The position numbers and the translations under genes are program-made. The notes under the pieces were generated by a model. That model saw only the letters and a program-made list of their open reading frames with translations. It did no database searches and was not told where the DNA came from. A DNA stretch of 64,000 bases from positions 176,008,912-176,072,911 of the forward strand of contig NC_073696.1 of assembly GCF_029784165.1 (NCBI RefSeq). Direction: 5' to 3'. Every line of letters begins with the position of its first letter. Positions within the stretch are counted from its first letter, which is position 1. Source of the DNA: Wyeomyia smithii. Its lineage: Eukaryota > Arthropoda > Insecta > Diptera > Culicidae. Shown one piece after another: positions 33,131 to 45,118 of this stretch.

Positions 33131-36047
33131 AAGGCCCGGATTTAGGAGAGGCAACGGGGGTCAATGCTCCAGGTCCCCCGAGGGCCCCCATAGTCCTAGG
33201 CCACGCGCGAAGCGTGTGAAGTCATTTCGCAATTTGCAATTATTTTACCTCTGAATGTTCTAAGAATAGATGGCGCCACAAAAATATCTGCCCCACCAAA
33301 ATCTGCCCCTGCTTGTGTGTATTGCTTTTCCACCCTTCTTTTTCACGTTTACTGTTCCAAAACTCGCTCCCTTCTGCCAGCAATCTAGCTAATTATAGAG
33401 GTTAAAACTAAGGCACCTATTACAGAAGACGAGGTGATCAGCAAGTTACTTGCCTGGCCAATTTGGGTATCACAGATAGCTAGTCGGCTGGAATTTGGAC
33501 GAGTAGCTCGTCTGAGTAAACTGCTCGCTTCGTTCGTAACGCAGCTCCAGCCATGTTTCACTCGCGTTCCCTAATACAACATTTTACTCGCCTCGTCAAT
33601 GACTGGAGACGAATTGCTTTTGATTTGCTAAGGATGGGTAGCAAGCTTCATTTGTCACTTGATCAGTTCGTTGACTGAACAAATCATCATCTACGTTCTA
33701 TTTTTCGGTATTTAGATATAAAGAACAAAAATAATAAATCAACTTTACAGCGCAAATAATGCATAGTGTGTGGGATATACTCCTTCATAATATTCCCAGT
33801 AGAATAATGCTTTGAGATTTCTATTATGTAAAGATGCTTTTCTATTATGTAAAGATGCTTTTTTCCAATAAACACCAATAAAAAAAATATTTTATATTTA
33901 TTTGCAAATGAATACTAAACCCGCAACATCCTTTACAGCTATCAACAAATGAACGTCTGCGTGCAAAAAGCATCCCACAGCTGGGCTTTCTTTTTTATTG
34001 TGGCATGTTATCTACTTCAAACCATTAGCTGTCCCAAATAATATGTTCCCAGTGCCCCATTGAGCAGCCCCCAGTTACGCACGAAACCGTTCACCGATAA
34101 AAAGCGTTTAGGTATCCTGTCTGCACTGAGTGCGTGTGTGGATATGCGTGGAAACGTGTATGCATATATGTGTCGCCACGTATATTGACTTGCTGCCAAT
34201 CGATCGGTCTCGAAATGAAACCCGTGGCGTGGTGGTATGTGGTGAAGCTAAACAATCGCTGGAAGATGTGTGTTATACGCGGATTAGCAGGGCACGATAT
34301 CCAACCATGACATGGAACCGGCGCACAATCAAACCGTCGCTCTGTTGGACGGGCGGACACATCACTCATCAATAACTGCTCTTTCAACGGAATGACCGTG
34401 CAGCAATGATTGATTGAGATAATGCGATTCTCGTTTAGTGTGTGTGTGTGTCTGTTTGTTCGTGTGTCTGTATAGTTTTTGCCTTGTTTTAGCAGACTGT
34501 TGTTCTAAAACGCGACTTTAATAGACTTGGCATGCAAGGCATAAATCGCTCCTTCACAGTGCATAGAGACGATCAACCGGTACCCAGTGTATATACGGGC
34601 ACAGCAGAAGGCTTCTGATGGGAAACCAGCAATTCCGGTAGCCGGTAATCTACGGAAAAAATCAAACCCGAAGGGCATACCGTCCGTTCGTATGTACAGG
34701 GCTTACATCGGTCAACGAGCGATTACGCTGCTTCAAATTTTCACCTGAACTTAGATGGGATGCGACGCAGAGATCTATCGTTTGCAAGATACGGTTTCTT
34801 CTTCACAACAGCAGCTATTTGTTTGATCTAGATGGTCGATGCGCTGGTGAGATGAATGCTACTCGAACGGGTTTAATTGAGTTGCTTCAAAGTGGAAATT
34901 CCGCATGAAGCGATAAATTGTTCATGTAAAGAATGGATGCTACTGACTTACGATTCTTTCAGCAGTCAATTAGCATCCTTCGAAACGTTGATGAATTCGT
35001 TTCAACTTTACGGATGAGATTTTGGAAGAACCAATTTTTAAATTTCGTAAGAGATTGAACTGTAACGCTCTATTATCGCTAATTATGCCATTATGACCCG
35101 TTCAAATGGTGTCGTTTCCCATTTCCTGTAAGCCTAATCGTCAACCATAAACACGGATAAGTTGGCGCTAAAATTTGCGGCATCCATAAACGTGAGACTT
35201 TCATCTTGCTTTTCCAAGTTGCTGCATAATTTAACATACACGGAATATTTTACGAGCGAGCGTGGCACAATTCCCATGAAAAAACATTTTCATATTTTTT
35301 TTTGTTTCACTTTATGTGCTACTGTGCAATGTGATTTTCTGACGCTGAAGCACTTGATCGCTCACCACAACCGACTTGGTGATGTTCGAAAAACAGAACA
35401 ATCTGTTGATAGGGCGACTACGAAGGACGCATCCAGTGGATAAATATTTTTGGTCAATAGGGTGATCCTCACTCAAACAATTGCAGTAAAATATTTGCAT
35501 GCTTGTACATAGTACACTTTTCAATATTCGTGAGAACCGTAAGAGGTATAGCTATCGATTATGTAGCGAAATGGCTTCAAGGTGCAAAATATCCTGAATT
35601 GAATGATGGACCACCCCAATCCTCAATGCAACTCACGGAGTAGCCTACAACACGATTCTTGTTTATTTATAGCGTAATAAGACGAATCAAATGAAACGTG
35701 AGACATGGGAATGGAGCATAAATGATATGTCTACTCGTGCTCGATGTTTTCAAGATTATACTTTCGTTTGGTGTCAACATAATTTCTTTTTCATTGCGTT
35801 CTCCACCAGCACACATTCGCTCTCGGACCGAGGAACATGCTCGCACTTGCGATGCTCCAAAATGTGTCCAATAGGCCATTTGCTGCCACATGGTTTCACC
35901 GGTGTTGCTACTTCTCTAATTTATGGTGCTAATTAAATTTTATGAATGGAATATATTTTCCCGATAATTAACCAAAAGTCACTTCCACTTGCTGAGCGTG
36001 TGCGCAAGAATTGTACACAACGGCCATAGGCCCTGTCCCGAGGAGTG
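33131..36047. other. No recognised gene; minor repeats
   Basis: A GC-rich patch at 33140-33230 (GGTCCCCCGAGGGCCCCC) may be part of a short repeat. A 21-base unit is duplicated at 33818-33859. A short (TG)n tract lies at 34439-34451. Open frames at 34091-34387, 35162-35443 and 35691-35936 show no motif I recognise. Confidence 0.35.
33818..33859. repeat. 21-base tandem duplication
   Basis: TTTCTATTATGTAAAGATGC plus T occurs twice in direct succession without change. Confidence 0.9.
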
Positions 36048-36230
36048 TTACTTCAAACCGCAGCGTACCATTTGGATTTCGACCTCACCCGTGCCTGCCG
36101 CGGTTTGTTGCGTGTCGTAAGATGTTTGAGCCAGATAATGCCCCTCTAATGGGCACTTGATGGAGTGCGGCTTGACTTCTGGCTTACCAGCCGAGCTCAG
36201 TGCCAGTAGCAGATGAGCTATGACAGACAT
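36048..36230 (-). CDS. Candidate coding exon, secreted-protein-like N-terminus
   Basis: From the ATG at 36230 the minus strand reads MSVIAHLLLALSSAGKPEVK (a good signal-peptide profile), then PHSIKCPLEGHYLAQTS, and ends after VRCGLK at a TAA. Third codon positions are strongly G/C rich, unlike the AT-rich surroundings but like mosquito genes. The end could instead be a splice donor (TTTGAA followed by GTAACA near 36050), which would make this a first exon. Two Cys are visible. No family is recognised, and no downstream exon was found. Confidence 0.4.
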   Translation of the reverse strand: MSVIAHLLLALSSAGKPEVKPHSIKCPLEGHYLAQTSYDTQQTAAGTGEVEIQMVRCGLK

Positions 36231-36263
36231 TCCCGCGCTGCTCAGCGGGGGTGGACAGCCCAA

Positions 36264-37145
36264 AGATTGCCGCCTGCCGCGTGTTTTGCAGTGAGATTAG
36301 CAAACCTTGCTGAAGCGTTGATGGTTGTTAACGTTGCTTGTCATCTGTGAATAAAACTGCTGCGGACCCATCAGGCACTTACGCTACAATACTATTAAAA
36401 GAATGAAACAAAAAGTGCAACCTGCGATTTTAGGAAAGTTTTATTAATATCTACAGGGTGAAAGTTATCGATTTATTTATAATTATGCTAGTGTTATTGC
36501 TGCTGCACTGGAAGATATCGCATTTTAATGTACAATGTGTCAACATTACTGTGTTTGTGTGTGAGTAATCGAAACTCGAAACACGAACTACAACACCCAA
36601 CTGCATGAAATGTTTAAACAGGTTTGCCAAAAATTACAACTGCAAACATGCTCTGAAAGTGCGCACATTTACAGATAAATCGACAAGTTTGGCATGACTG
36701 GTTACAGTCTAGACCAACCCAGTAACCGGGTTGAACCGAATAATCGTCCGTTGGGAAAGTGGTACCGATTGACAGTTCGGACCCCACTTATGGGTAAATG
36801 AGATTGTCAACATCTTCTTCACCGCAAGAACATATGAAATAAAACGAATGACGTGACATCATTCATTATAAAAAATGAATGCGATTGAAGCGAATATTTT
36901 TTTACCTGTTATTCAACCTTTTGTTCAGCTGTTTTTTATAGAACTTGTTTTTTCAAAACATTCATACTTGTATCGTTGATTTATACCTGCACGATCACTT
37001 TTTTGCTTGAGATAAAACCAACTAATTTTTTTTGTTTAAGTTTTAAAAAGCACAATATTGACTAGTTGTATTTTACCGTGCATGTTTGTTAAACAATGAC
37101 AACACAAGTTCATTTATTGTCTATTGTCTGTCAAACAAAAATGGC
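36264..37145. other. No gene recognised
   Basis: AT-rich sequence with no repeat relative elsewhere in the window. Confidence 0.35.
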
Positions 37146-37508
37146 GGTTTTTGTTTTTTTTTTTATTCTCGCTTATTTTCCGTCGGTCTAGTTCCGCCAC
37201 TGTTGTAGTGCCAATCACCGACACCCGGGGAGGTGACTCCACCCAGGACCCTAACTTACGACCCGTTGATTAACGGACCGGCGCCAACGGCTTTACTTCC
37301 TCATGCGATGGAAGGCGTGATCCCAGAGATTTTTCGCCTCAGAAAATCTCCCGGTGTCGCCTAGGATTGAATCTAGACCAGAAGGGTTGGTTGTGAGTAG
37401 ATCACGCCACCCCACAACCATCAACACCTATGTCTGCGTTGGGATTCGAACCCAGGCGTCGAGTGTGGTTGGCGGAGACGTTATCAACCACGCTAGGTCC
37501 CCGCCCCG
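37146..37508 (-). mobile_element. tRNA-derived SINE, Feilai type
   Basis: On the minus strand it starts with GGGGACCTAGCGTGGTTGAT (A-box region of a tRNA-like head) and has a perfect B box GGGTTCGAATCCC at about 37440-37453. A tRNA-unrelated body follows and then an A/T-rich tail seen as poly-T on the plus strand (37152-37170). The length of about 360 bases and the head fit the Feilai family of Aedes. Pol III transcription is expected from its internal boxes. Confidence 0.85.
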
Positions 37509-38208
37509 GTTTTTGGTTTGTTAAAACTGAAATTTGTGATCATGAATTGAAATTATCTTACTAATTCATTATGCAGTGTGTATACTTAAGAGCAGGCTTT
37601 ATCCGTTCTCTTGATTTTTGCTGCCATTTGCTCCTCTACCTGTCAAACGCCTTGGAGAACTAGACTTTCTCTCACACAGAGTGAGTAACTAACCACATTT
37701 AGTTGTAGAGCATTTCGGTTGCAGAATTCATTTTCACTCTTATTTGTCGCATGCGAGGGGTAAACAATTGTTTTCCCTCTCAGTTCAAGAAGGAGTAGTT
37801 TTCGTTAGCTTCTCTTTTACTAAAAGAGAGGAAGGAACTCTCTTTAACTCTCTTTTACTAAAAGGATCTCTCTTTTACTAAAAGAGAGGAAGGAAGATTC
37901 AGAACTTACCATGCGGATTTTTGAAAAACCTTATATTTATTCCGTTTTTGTGGCATCCCACAGTGATGAGAACAGCAACGCAATACTCAGATGCTCACTG
38001 AGCAACTCATTTCTCTTATCTCGCGTGTGCGGATGAGCTACTTACGAGAGTTTCACTGAGCTTCTGCTCTGTCAAATTCAAAGCGTTTATCCGACAGAGA
38101 AACTATTACTCAGCGCTCTCTCTACAGCAGATGGTGTTTTTTTCAATTTCAGGTACAGAGAAAATTTGCTGCCAAACACCTGAGAGACCAACCTCAGGTA
38201 GTGTGGGG
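37509..38208. other. No gene; internal palindromic repeats
   Basis: It holds the CTCTTTTACTAAAAGAGAG cluster (listed separately). An ACAATTGTTTTCCCTCTCAG phrase near 37765 resembles sequence at 39385, on the other side of R1 copy B. Confidence 0.4.
37811..37890. repeat. Three copies of a palindromic CTCTTTTACTAAAAGAGAG unit
   Basis: Each unit is a 7-8 bp inverted repeat around ACT, followed in two of three by GAAGGAA. Spacing is about 25-45 bases. Confidence 0.85.
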
Positions 38209-39365
38209 TTTGACCCACTAAAAACCCTCCAGTCTCCAGCCCGTAATACTCCCCGGGACGACCGCTAAGTAATGCTTCGATAGGCGGCCCCTATGCTTTG
38301 TGCAACCTCCTGGCTCTATCAAGGCTCTTAGAAAATTAGCTAACTAACCTGGAGACTGGCAGTTAGCTAACACTTGCGTGTCGGTGGTCAACCTGTCGCC
38401 TGCTTTGCAACTCTAGGACTATTTGAGAGGCGTCTGCACAAACCACCCTCCAGATTTTCGGGTCTCTTCACACATCCTGAACTAGATTGTCCGGAGTAGT
38501 GTCTGGCCCGCTTATATCATCATGTCGCTCAGCGCACGCACAGAACGAGGACACACGAAGAAGACATGCTCAGCAGTCTCTTCCGCATCCACGCACTCGG
38601 GGCACATGGAGGACCCCGCATGCCCGAACCTGTGTAGGTACTGCCTAAAGCAATCATGACCTGACAGGATCAGTGTCAAGTGGAACCACCGGAATAAGTC
38701 GGTGCGTCGATCTACCTTTCGTGGAATTGGATCATTCCTGCTGCCATCTGATCATCGATAGTGATCTTTTCGTACCTCGTATGCCCCTTGTGTCACGTTA
38801 GTCAAAGCATTCTACGTCCTCCCTAATGGCTATGCTGATAGGCATGATACCGGACAGGACGCAGATTGCGTTGTATGACACTGTACGGAACCCACTCGCA
38901 ACCCTCAGGCACATGATCCTGTAGGTACTTTCCAGTTTCCTAGTGCTTTAGACTACACTGGGCCCCCATACCTAAGTATGGACGACACCAAGCTGGCAAG
39001 AAGTTTACGCTTGCTGCCATTCACCGCCGAGCTATTCGACATCATTCGATATAGTGCTGCAATACAAACGTGACCTCCGTCTTATGGTACGCTAGCACCA
39101 GTTTCCTGGAGTGCATCCAGTCATCCACCTTGCGTATACAGTGCGCGGCCGTCAACTCGACCTTCTCGATCGACTCTCCGTAAACCTCTAGCGTTATATC
39201 GTCTGCAAAGCCGACGATCACAACTCCTACAGGGAACTTGAGTTTCAACATTCCGTCATACATGACATTCCACAACACCGGTCCCAGGATAGAACCTTGC
39301 GGAACTCCTGCGGTAATTGGGACGCACTCCTGACCCTGGTGTGATGCACATTGAATGTAAGCTCA
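38209..39365 (-). pseudogene. R1-type non-LTR retrotransposon, 5'-truncated copy B
   Basis: The minus strand starts in RT at PITAGVPQGSILGPVLWNVM, continues to an intact catalytic VVIVGFADDITLEVYGESIE, and then VDDWMHSRKLVLAYHKTEV. A deletion removes the segment between that and the region of the LLASVVSSILRYG block, and further stops and frameshifts follow. The zinc-knuckle and 3' UTR match copy A, including the GGTTTGACCCACTAAAAACC end at 38211. It has kept the 'FADD' that copy A lost. Confidence 0.85.
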
Positions 39366-42300
39366 CATCTGTTAAGAGGGGAGAAAATTGTTTTCTCTTT
39401 AAGATCAAGATGAGCAAAACTTAAGAATAATGTGGCTCAGACTTGAAAAAAAAACTCTATTTCTGGACACCATGTACTTCCTCAACATGGATAAGGCGAT
39501 ATCCATTATTAACCTCCCTCCCGTTAATCCATTAAGACCGCTAAAAAAATTTTTTTTTTTACGGCACACTACCCATCCCCCCTCCCCCCTTTTCCCCGTG
39601 CCCTTGAAAAATGTTGAAATTTGTAAGGGGAAGAATAAAACTCTAGCCGTTTTGTTAATATTATCGGTTTTTGATAGCGTAATGCTCAATTTAGCAACAA
39701 ACAAGTCCAGTGAGAGTGTCGTCAAACGTTAAATGATTAATAACAGTAATAATATATGTTGTTTTCAATATTCATTTGCATGCTAGCTACAAACGCCAAA
39801 AGTTATTCAGGTTTTCATGAAAGAATCTGAAAAGTTTTATACTAAGTCCAACAACGTAATGTCTAGAGAAGCCTAGAGTAACAACGCATCGGCAATACTC
39901 TTCACTGACGTCTTTTAAGAATATATTTGAATTTTACTATGATGACTCTGTCCAGCAGAAGACAATCACCTTATACATCTACGTCGGGACCGTAAATTCA
40001 ATTAGGCAATATTTCCCTTGCTCAGCTTCGCCATCTAACCGAACACGCAGACGGAAGCGAGAAGCTAAACTTGTCTGATGTCGGGAAATTTGATAAAAAG
40101 TGTTTTTATGAGTACACGGCACCAAGTCGTCACCGGTGCGGCTTTCGTATGTGTGCGTTTGAAAGGAGAAAGGGGGGAGGGGTGGCTTCGTTGGTTAATG
40201 GTATACGGGTAAATCGTTTCAGCAATATACGCCAGGACGCAACGAGACGCAACACCGACACAAACCAAACCACAGGTCCACAACAAATATAGAATGGGTG
40301 CGGAAAATGCTTTTAGTTTTGTGGTGGCCGCCTGTTACTTTAGGTCTTGTTGCCAATAAGGAAGATCATAAAAAGAGCGTATGAAAATAATGAGGGTTTC
40401 CTTGTCCTTGCTCTCGCACGTGCCCTCGTCTTCGCCACTAAGCTTGCAAATCGGTGGTAAGGGCCAACGTAAACGTCAAGAAAATAAAGTGAAAAATGTG
40501 GTTTGTATCGTAGTAGAAATGAAATGGAAAAAAGACCAGTCGTTAGAAGGTTCCTGCCGTAGTGGAAATTCCGTTGAATGCTGGAAAACCGGAGGGTACA
40601 AGCAGTTCTAGGCACTGGAATGTCGATTTTCTTGCGAAACTTCTTCAGTAAATCTTACGTTAGGGTTGTGTCTGCCAGACCTGTGTATAGACGATTTGGG
40701 ACTGACTGGAACAATATTTATCATAATGTATATTACGCAGAAATAAGCGCCAAGGGGGAGAATAAAACTTTTAATAAGGGGTGAACAGGAGAGATGGATT
40801 TCGCGTTTAGAGCAAATTATTTTCTATCCTTACTCTAGCATTTGTTCTGAAAGAGGTGTTAGATATGCTAGCTATTAGGCGTTGGAAGGTTCAGATAATC
40901 AACTGGGGAATTGAAACAGCAAATACGGACATCAAATTATAGCTGGACGGCTTAGAATAATCGGGGGAGGTATATACATAATTCATTAAATTCTGCAAGG
41001 GATGATAGCACTACAGGAACCGTCCTAAAATTACGCGCGAAAGGATTTGTACGGCATTAAACGGCACTAGTTTCGTATTATATGGACAAAGTCTGCACTG
41101 TCGGGGAAAGATTTGTGCAAATTTGCATTTGTTTAATACAACAGCTGTGACTATGCCTACCAAGCTGTCACTGTCTATGAATATAATTGCTTTCTCAGAC
41201 AGTCACGTAATAAATAAGTATCGTAACGAATAGGATCATGAGCAGCAGCTAGAGCTGCCGTATGAGAAACACAACTAATTTTCTCATAGTTCAACGCTGT
41301 AAGATAGAAACAAACGGTAGCACCAATGTCTCGACACTGGTTCCCTGTTACGTGGTGTGTGGTAAAATGCGTCCATCTTTAATCAGCATGACCGGAATCC
41401 CGAAATGCGACGTTCGGAAATCAAATTAGTGTAAATATCATTCTTCGGTTAGCCACCCATGCTTATAATTAGCACTAAAGGTATCAACCAATGATGTCTG
41501 CGGTCGAACGAACGAGTCCAGTTCCCGTTACTAATTAGCATGTACAACCAATTTAAGCTTGTTAGATAACGCTGGAAAAGAACCGCTCCCACACCAGTAT
41601 CGAAAAAGCTGGTAACATAGCTATGATAATCGGGATATATAGGTCAACAGTTGATAACATTTTGTTGGATGTTTAATTCATAATCCAGCAGCATCAAAGA
41701 CTTTGCCCGGACTATTAAAATAAATAAAAGCAACAACAACAAACCGTATGGCTACCGTTGTTCTATTCGGTAGATTTTCTTACGTGTAGAAGGAATTCAA
41801 TCAGCTTTTCACGATACCTGCAACCATTAGGAAGTCAGTGTAAATGGTTTTACATTTATAGCCTGGATGGAAGCGATATGATGAAAGGGAAGCAATTTTC
41901 CGATAGGCGGATGTTAATTGCCACTATCGATGACTAACGCTATGTAACGTATGTCGAGGCACTTACGCCCCTCCCGTAAGAGCCCGCCTTTATGGTAAGT
42001 TTAGCTTTCTTATGCGTTGTCATAAGAAAACTCGATTAGGTTATTATTCGTTGCTAGATTATCATCATCCGGTGTTGATGGATCTCTTGACTTGTATGTT
42101 CTGTAGAAAGAATGGTTTGATTGTCTTGTGCATGTATTACTACACCTTTTATAGTTATATTTTCTTTTTATGACGTAAATGAAATATATATTTTATGGTC
42201 TGGCATGAGCTTTTGCGTGTAGAAGACGAAACTTTAGAGCTAGACGAAATTAGAAATTCAATTTTTCCAATATATTCCATTAGCCCATCATAGTGAGCAC

Positions 42301-42395
42301 TGAACCAAAGCATTTATGGTCAACATTCGTCTCCAACGCCAAAGGCAGGACTTTCAATCTAAGGGCATTATACATGACAATTGACCTTTTACTAT
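39366..42395. other. No gene recognised
   Basis: It begins with a poly-T/poly-A rich stretch (39540-39562). Several short frames (40071-40292, 40381-40611, 40578-40784) have no known motif. No RNA gene or clear repeat is seen. Confidence 0.35.
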
Positions 42396-42396
42396 A

Positions 42397-42440
42397 CAAG
42401 AATCTATATACAAGAATCTATATATATAAGAATCTATATA
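42397..42440. repeat. AAGAATCTATATA tandem repeat
   Basis: Three successive units of AAGAATCTATATA(TATA/CA), 15-18 bases each. Confidence 0.85.
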
Positions 42441-42905
42441 TCTAATATTATACTAATAAAAAAAAACAAAAACAAATAAAGTAATCAATACCTCACAAAA
42501 GACCGGATTGAGCTTGGGCGTTTTTGTTTTCAATTATTCAATTATTCGAACTTACCCGAAATTGCTCGAGATAAAAGATTCACTTTATTTTTATGGCGAC
42601 AGCTCGTTAACGAGCCACTTCCGGATCAAGAATACATCTAAAAATTTCCCCTAACACGCCAAAAGATCAGCCTACTGTAGCCTACCATATGTTATCAGTT
42701 CGGTGATATCATGTTGCTATGCTTGGTACACCTCGTGGTTTATGCGCCATTCCCCAGTTTTCCGCCAAGTATTCAACGTATGGTCCTACGCTCGAAGACT
42801 CCAAGCGCTCACCGATTGGCTTCCTTTATCAATTAACACTCAAGGCGTTGAGCGCGAATTTCGTGTGAACATACATGCTGAAAGGTCTCAGCATGCCACG
42901 TAAAC

Positions 42906-43030
42906 CCTAAAAGATCTCGTTTCCGGCTGCTATCCGTCTCTCCACTTCGCGGCTAACATCGTTGTCACACATCACAAGAGTACCAAAGTGCGAAAATTCG
43001 TCGACTTCTTCATAGGTACCTTTAGCATCT
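42906..43030 (-). pseudogene. Non-LTR retrotransposon fragment, region after RT
   Basis: The minus strand reads YEEVDEFSHFGTLVMCDNDV followed by SREVERRIAAGN. This corresponds to the EVVDEFVYLG...DNDVSREI..RI segment that follows the RT domain of the APE-type element at 7905-9720. Both ends are truncated. Confidence 0.6.
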
Positions 43031-43183
43031 ATCAGATATCCTGAAAAAGGAATCCTCAAGAATGATATGGGACTAGGATTCCTAAATGAGAATTGTGTAG
43101 TGAGAATCCATCGGATTCTGTAGGATTCTGTGAAATCCAAAAAAAGGATTCCACATTGGCATCCAAAGAATCGTCTGGATATA

Positions 43184-43905
43184 GAAGCAAAGCAAAGCCT
43201 TGGTGCTACATTCCGATTCGGAACTTGACCTTCTGTTTATTTATACACAGACTTCGCAGCCGACTGTTTAGTGTACAGGACTCAGTGCTGATAAAAGTCA
43301 TTTTTCCCAGCAAAATTCTTCGAAAATTACAGCCAATCATTTTCAATTTTCACTTCCAATGATCGCAAGCACTCTTTCAGATACACTAGATTTTCGTCCT
43401 AGTAACGTGCTGTTATACTCAGATGAAATAGATCGCGCGCATCGTTCACGGTTACGGAATAAAATTTGACGACAAATCCAACCAAATGATCTTCACTTCA
43501 AACCGAAAAAAAAACAAACAGTCCACTCAACCAAAATGAACCTCGCCGAAACACTTTTTCACTGATACTGACCGATGCCTTGACAATCTTCGTTAACTGA
43601 TAAACTGATTTTGTTGTCTTGCTTCCATCGCATGAAATATAATGAGGTGTTTTGACAGTTCACTTCCATGCAAAAAGCGGGAAGGGAGAACTCTGAAAGG
43701 ATTGCAAAAAAATAACGTTTATGGATGCTTTTTTTTCACTTTCACTCAAGAGTGTCAACAAATATCAACCCTGTAGTAAGGACAATTGCGGGGCTAGCGC
43801 AACGATCCTACTGACACCAACAGTTTCTCCCGAGCCGAAACTCGAACCTACGACGACTGGCTTGTTAGGCCAGCATCGTACCTCGAGACCATCTGGGAGA
43901 TGGGG
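43184..43905 (-). mobile_element. tRNA-derived SINE interrupted by a hAT-like MITE
   Basis: SINE parts at 43184-43281 (3' part, plus-strand view AAAGCCTTGGTGCTACATTC...) and 43779-43905 (5' part with B box GGTTCGAGTTTCGG on the minus strand) join to the same order seen without interruption at 44765-45000. The minus-strand head GGTCTCGAGGTACGATGCTG precedes an A-box-like TGGCCTAACAAGCCAG. The AGGAC at the split is present on both sides of the insert. Confidence 0.75.
43283..43773. mobile_element. hAT-like MITE, copy 1, inserted in a SINE
   Basis: The ends CAGTGCTGATA and the complement of TATCAACCCTG (CAGGGTTGATA) form an 11-bp inverted repeat with two changes. There is no ORF. A second copy with ends CAGGACTGATA lies at 45119-45738; the two share CAGCCAATC.TTTTCAATTT and ACTTCCAATGA. 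Only a 5-base AGGAC repeat, not a clean 8-base duplication, flanks this copy, so the superfamily is tentative. Confidence 0.65.
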
Positions 43906-44764
43906 GGAATCGTCTGGATATATATGAATTAATAAAAATATGAATTAATTCTATCCGGGATGTCAACCGGATGGACACACAGGTTTCGTATAAATTCCTT
44001 AGGCTTCCTCACATTGGAATCAAGGGCATCCGCGAACAGGAATCCTGAAAAAAAATCCTCAAGAATGCCCTGTCTAAGGGACAAGGATTCTTGAACGAGC
44101 ATCGTGTCATGATAATTCTTCGGATACAAAATCTTTCACTTTAACCATTATGTGCTCGACGGGGTATCCGGGTACCCACAAATTAAAATTCTTGCTTTTT
44201 GCAATTTTTATCCGATTTCGATAGTTTTAACGCTAGCTGATCTACTTTCAAATAAGCGATAGCGGTACCTCGAAATATATCTCCCTCTCCCGGCAATCCG
44301 GTTTTCTGGAAATATGTTCCAAAACTGAGAAATTTTATGAGTATTTAAAAGAACCTCACAATGATTGGTTAAAAGTTTATAAAATAACTTCCACATGTCA
44401 TTTGTATAGTTTTGGGTATTTCGGTAATATGCTTTTCAAATGGTCCTTCCGGAACAGATTTCACTGAGGATTTTGGTGGAAACAAATAAAAAAAAACAAG
44501 CGACCGTCCACGTTCCACGTGGACAACTTAGAGGAAAGGAGGCGAAGGGGGTCTGATATTATCCATGAGTACACGTTATTCTTTCCAACAATCTGACAAA
44601 CAAAGTATTTCACAGTTATTCTGATTATGAAGTCGTTGATTTGAGATAAATTTGGAGTCATTTCTTTGGGGCCTCTGTGTTTTTGAAAAGGTTTTTTAAA
44701 TGTGTTGAGAACTTTTCAAGAATTTCGAATAAAATAAGATTTAATCTTTTTATTCTCTCGTTGA
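43906..44764. other. No gene recognised
   Basis: No known family. A phrase CTGAAAAAGGAATCCTCAAGAATG at 43036 resembles CTGAAAAAAAATCCTC.AAGAATG at 44046, so short dispersed repeats are present. Confidence 0.35.
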
Positions 44765-45000
44765 CAGATAAAAGCAAAGCAAGCCAAAGCCTTGGTGCCA
44801 CATTCCAATTCGGAACTTGAACCTTCTGTTTGTTATACACAGACTTCGCAGCCAACTGTCTAGTGTACAGGACCATTGCGTGGCTAGCGCTACGATCCTA
44901 CTGACACTAACAACCTTTCCTGAGCCGGGACTCGAACCTATGACGACTGGCTGGCGACTGGCAGCATCGTACCTCGAGACCATCTGGGAGGTTGACAGAT
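44765..45000 (-). mobile_element. tRNA-derived SINE, uninterrupted copy
   Basis: The order matches the split SINE at 43184-43905: AAAGCCTTGGTGCCACATTC, ACACAGACTTCGCAGCCAAC, TAGTGTACAGGACCATTGCG, the B box (GGTTCGAGTCCCGG on the minus strand) and GTACCTCGAGACCATCTGGG at the head. Its length of about 235 bases is probably close to full. The tail is a short GCTTTGCTTT repeat. Confidence 0.8.
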
Positions 45001-45020
45001 GGTAACATGTAGTCAGCCCA

Positions 45021-45109
45021 AGTAACAAAAATGGTTGTATCAAGGTTTTATAGCGCTGTTTTGGCTGTATTAAGCGCAATAAAACTTTGATAAAACCAAT
45101 ATTGTTACT
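45021..45109. mobile_element. 89-bp MITE with 32-bp terminal inverted repeats
   Basis: AGTAACAAAAATGGTTGTAT at the left pairs with the complement of the right end (AGTAACAATATTGGTTTTAT). The repeats cover about 32 bases each, leaving a core of about 25 bases. It sits between the SINE and the second hAT-like MITE. Confidence 0.85.
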
Positions 45110-45118
45110 AGGGAGGAC

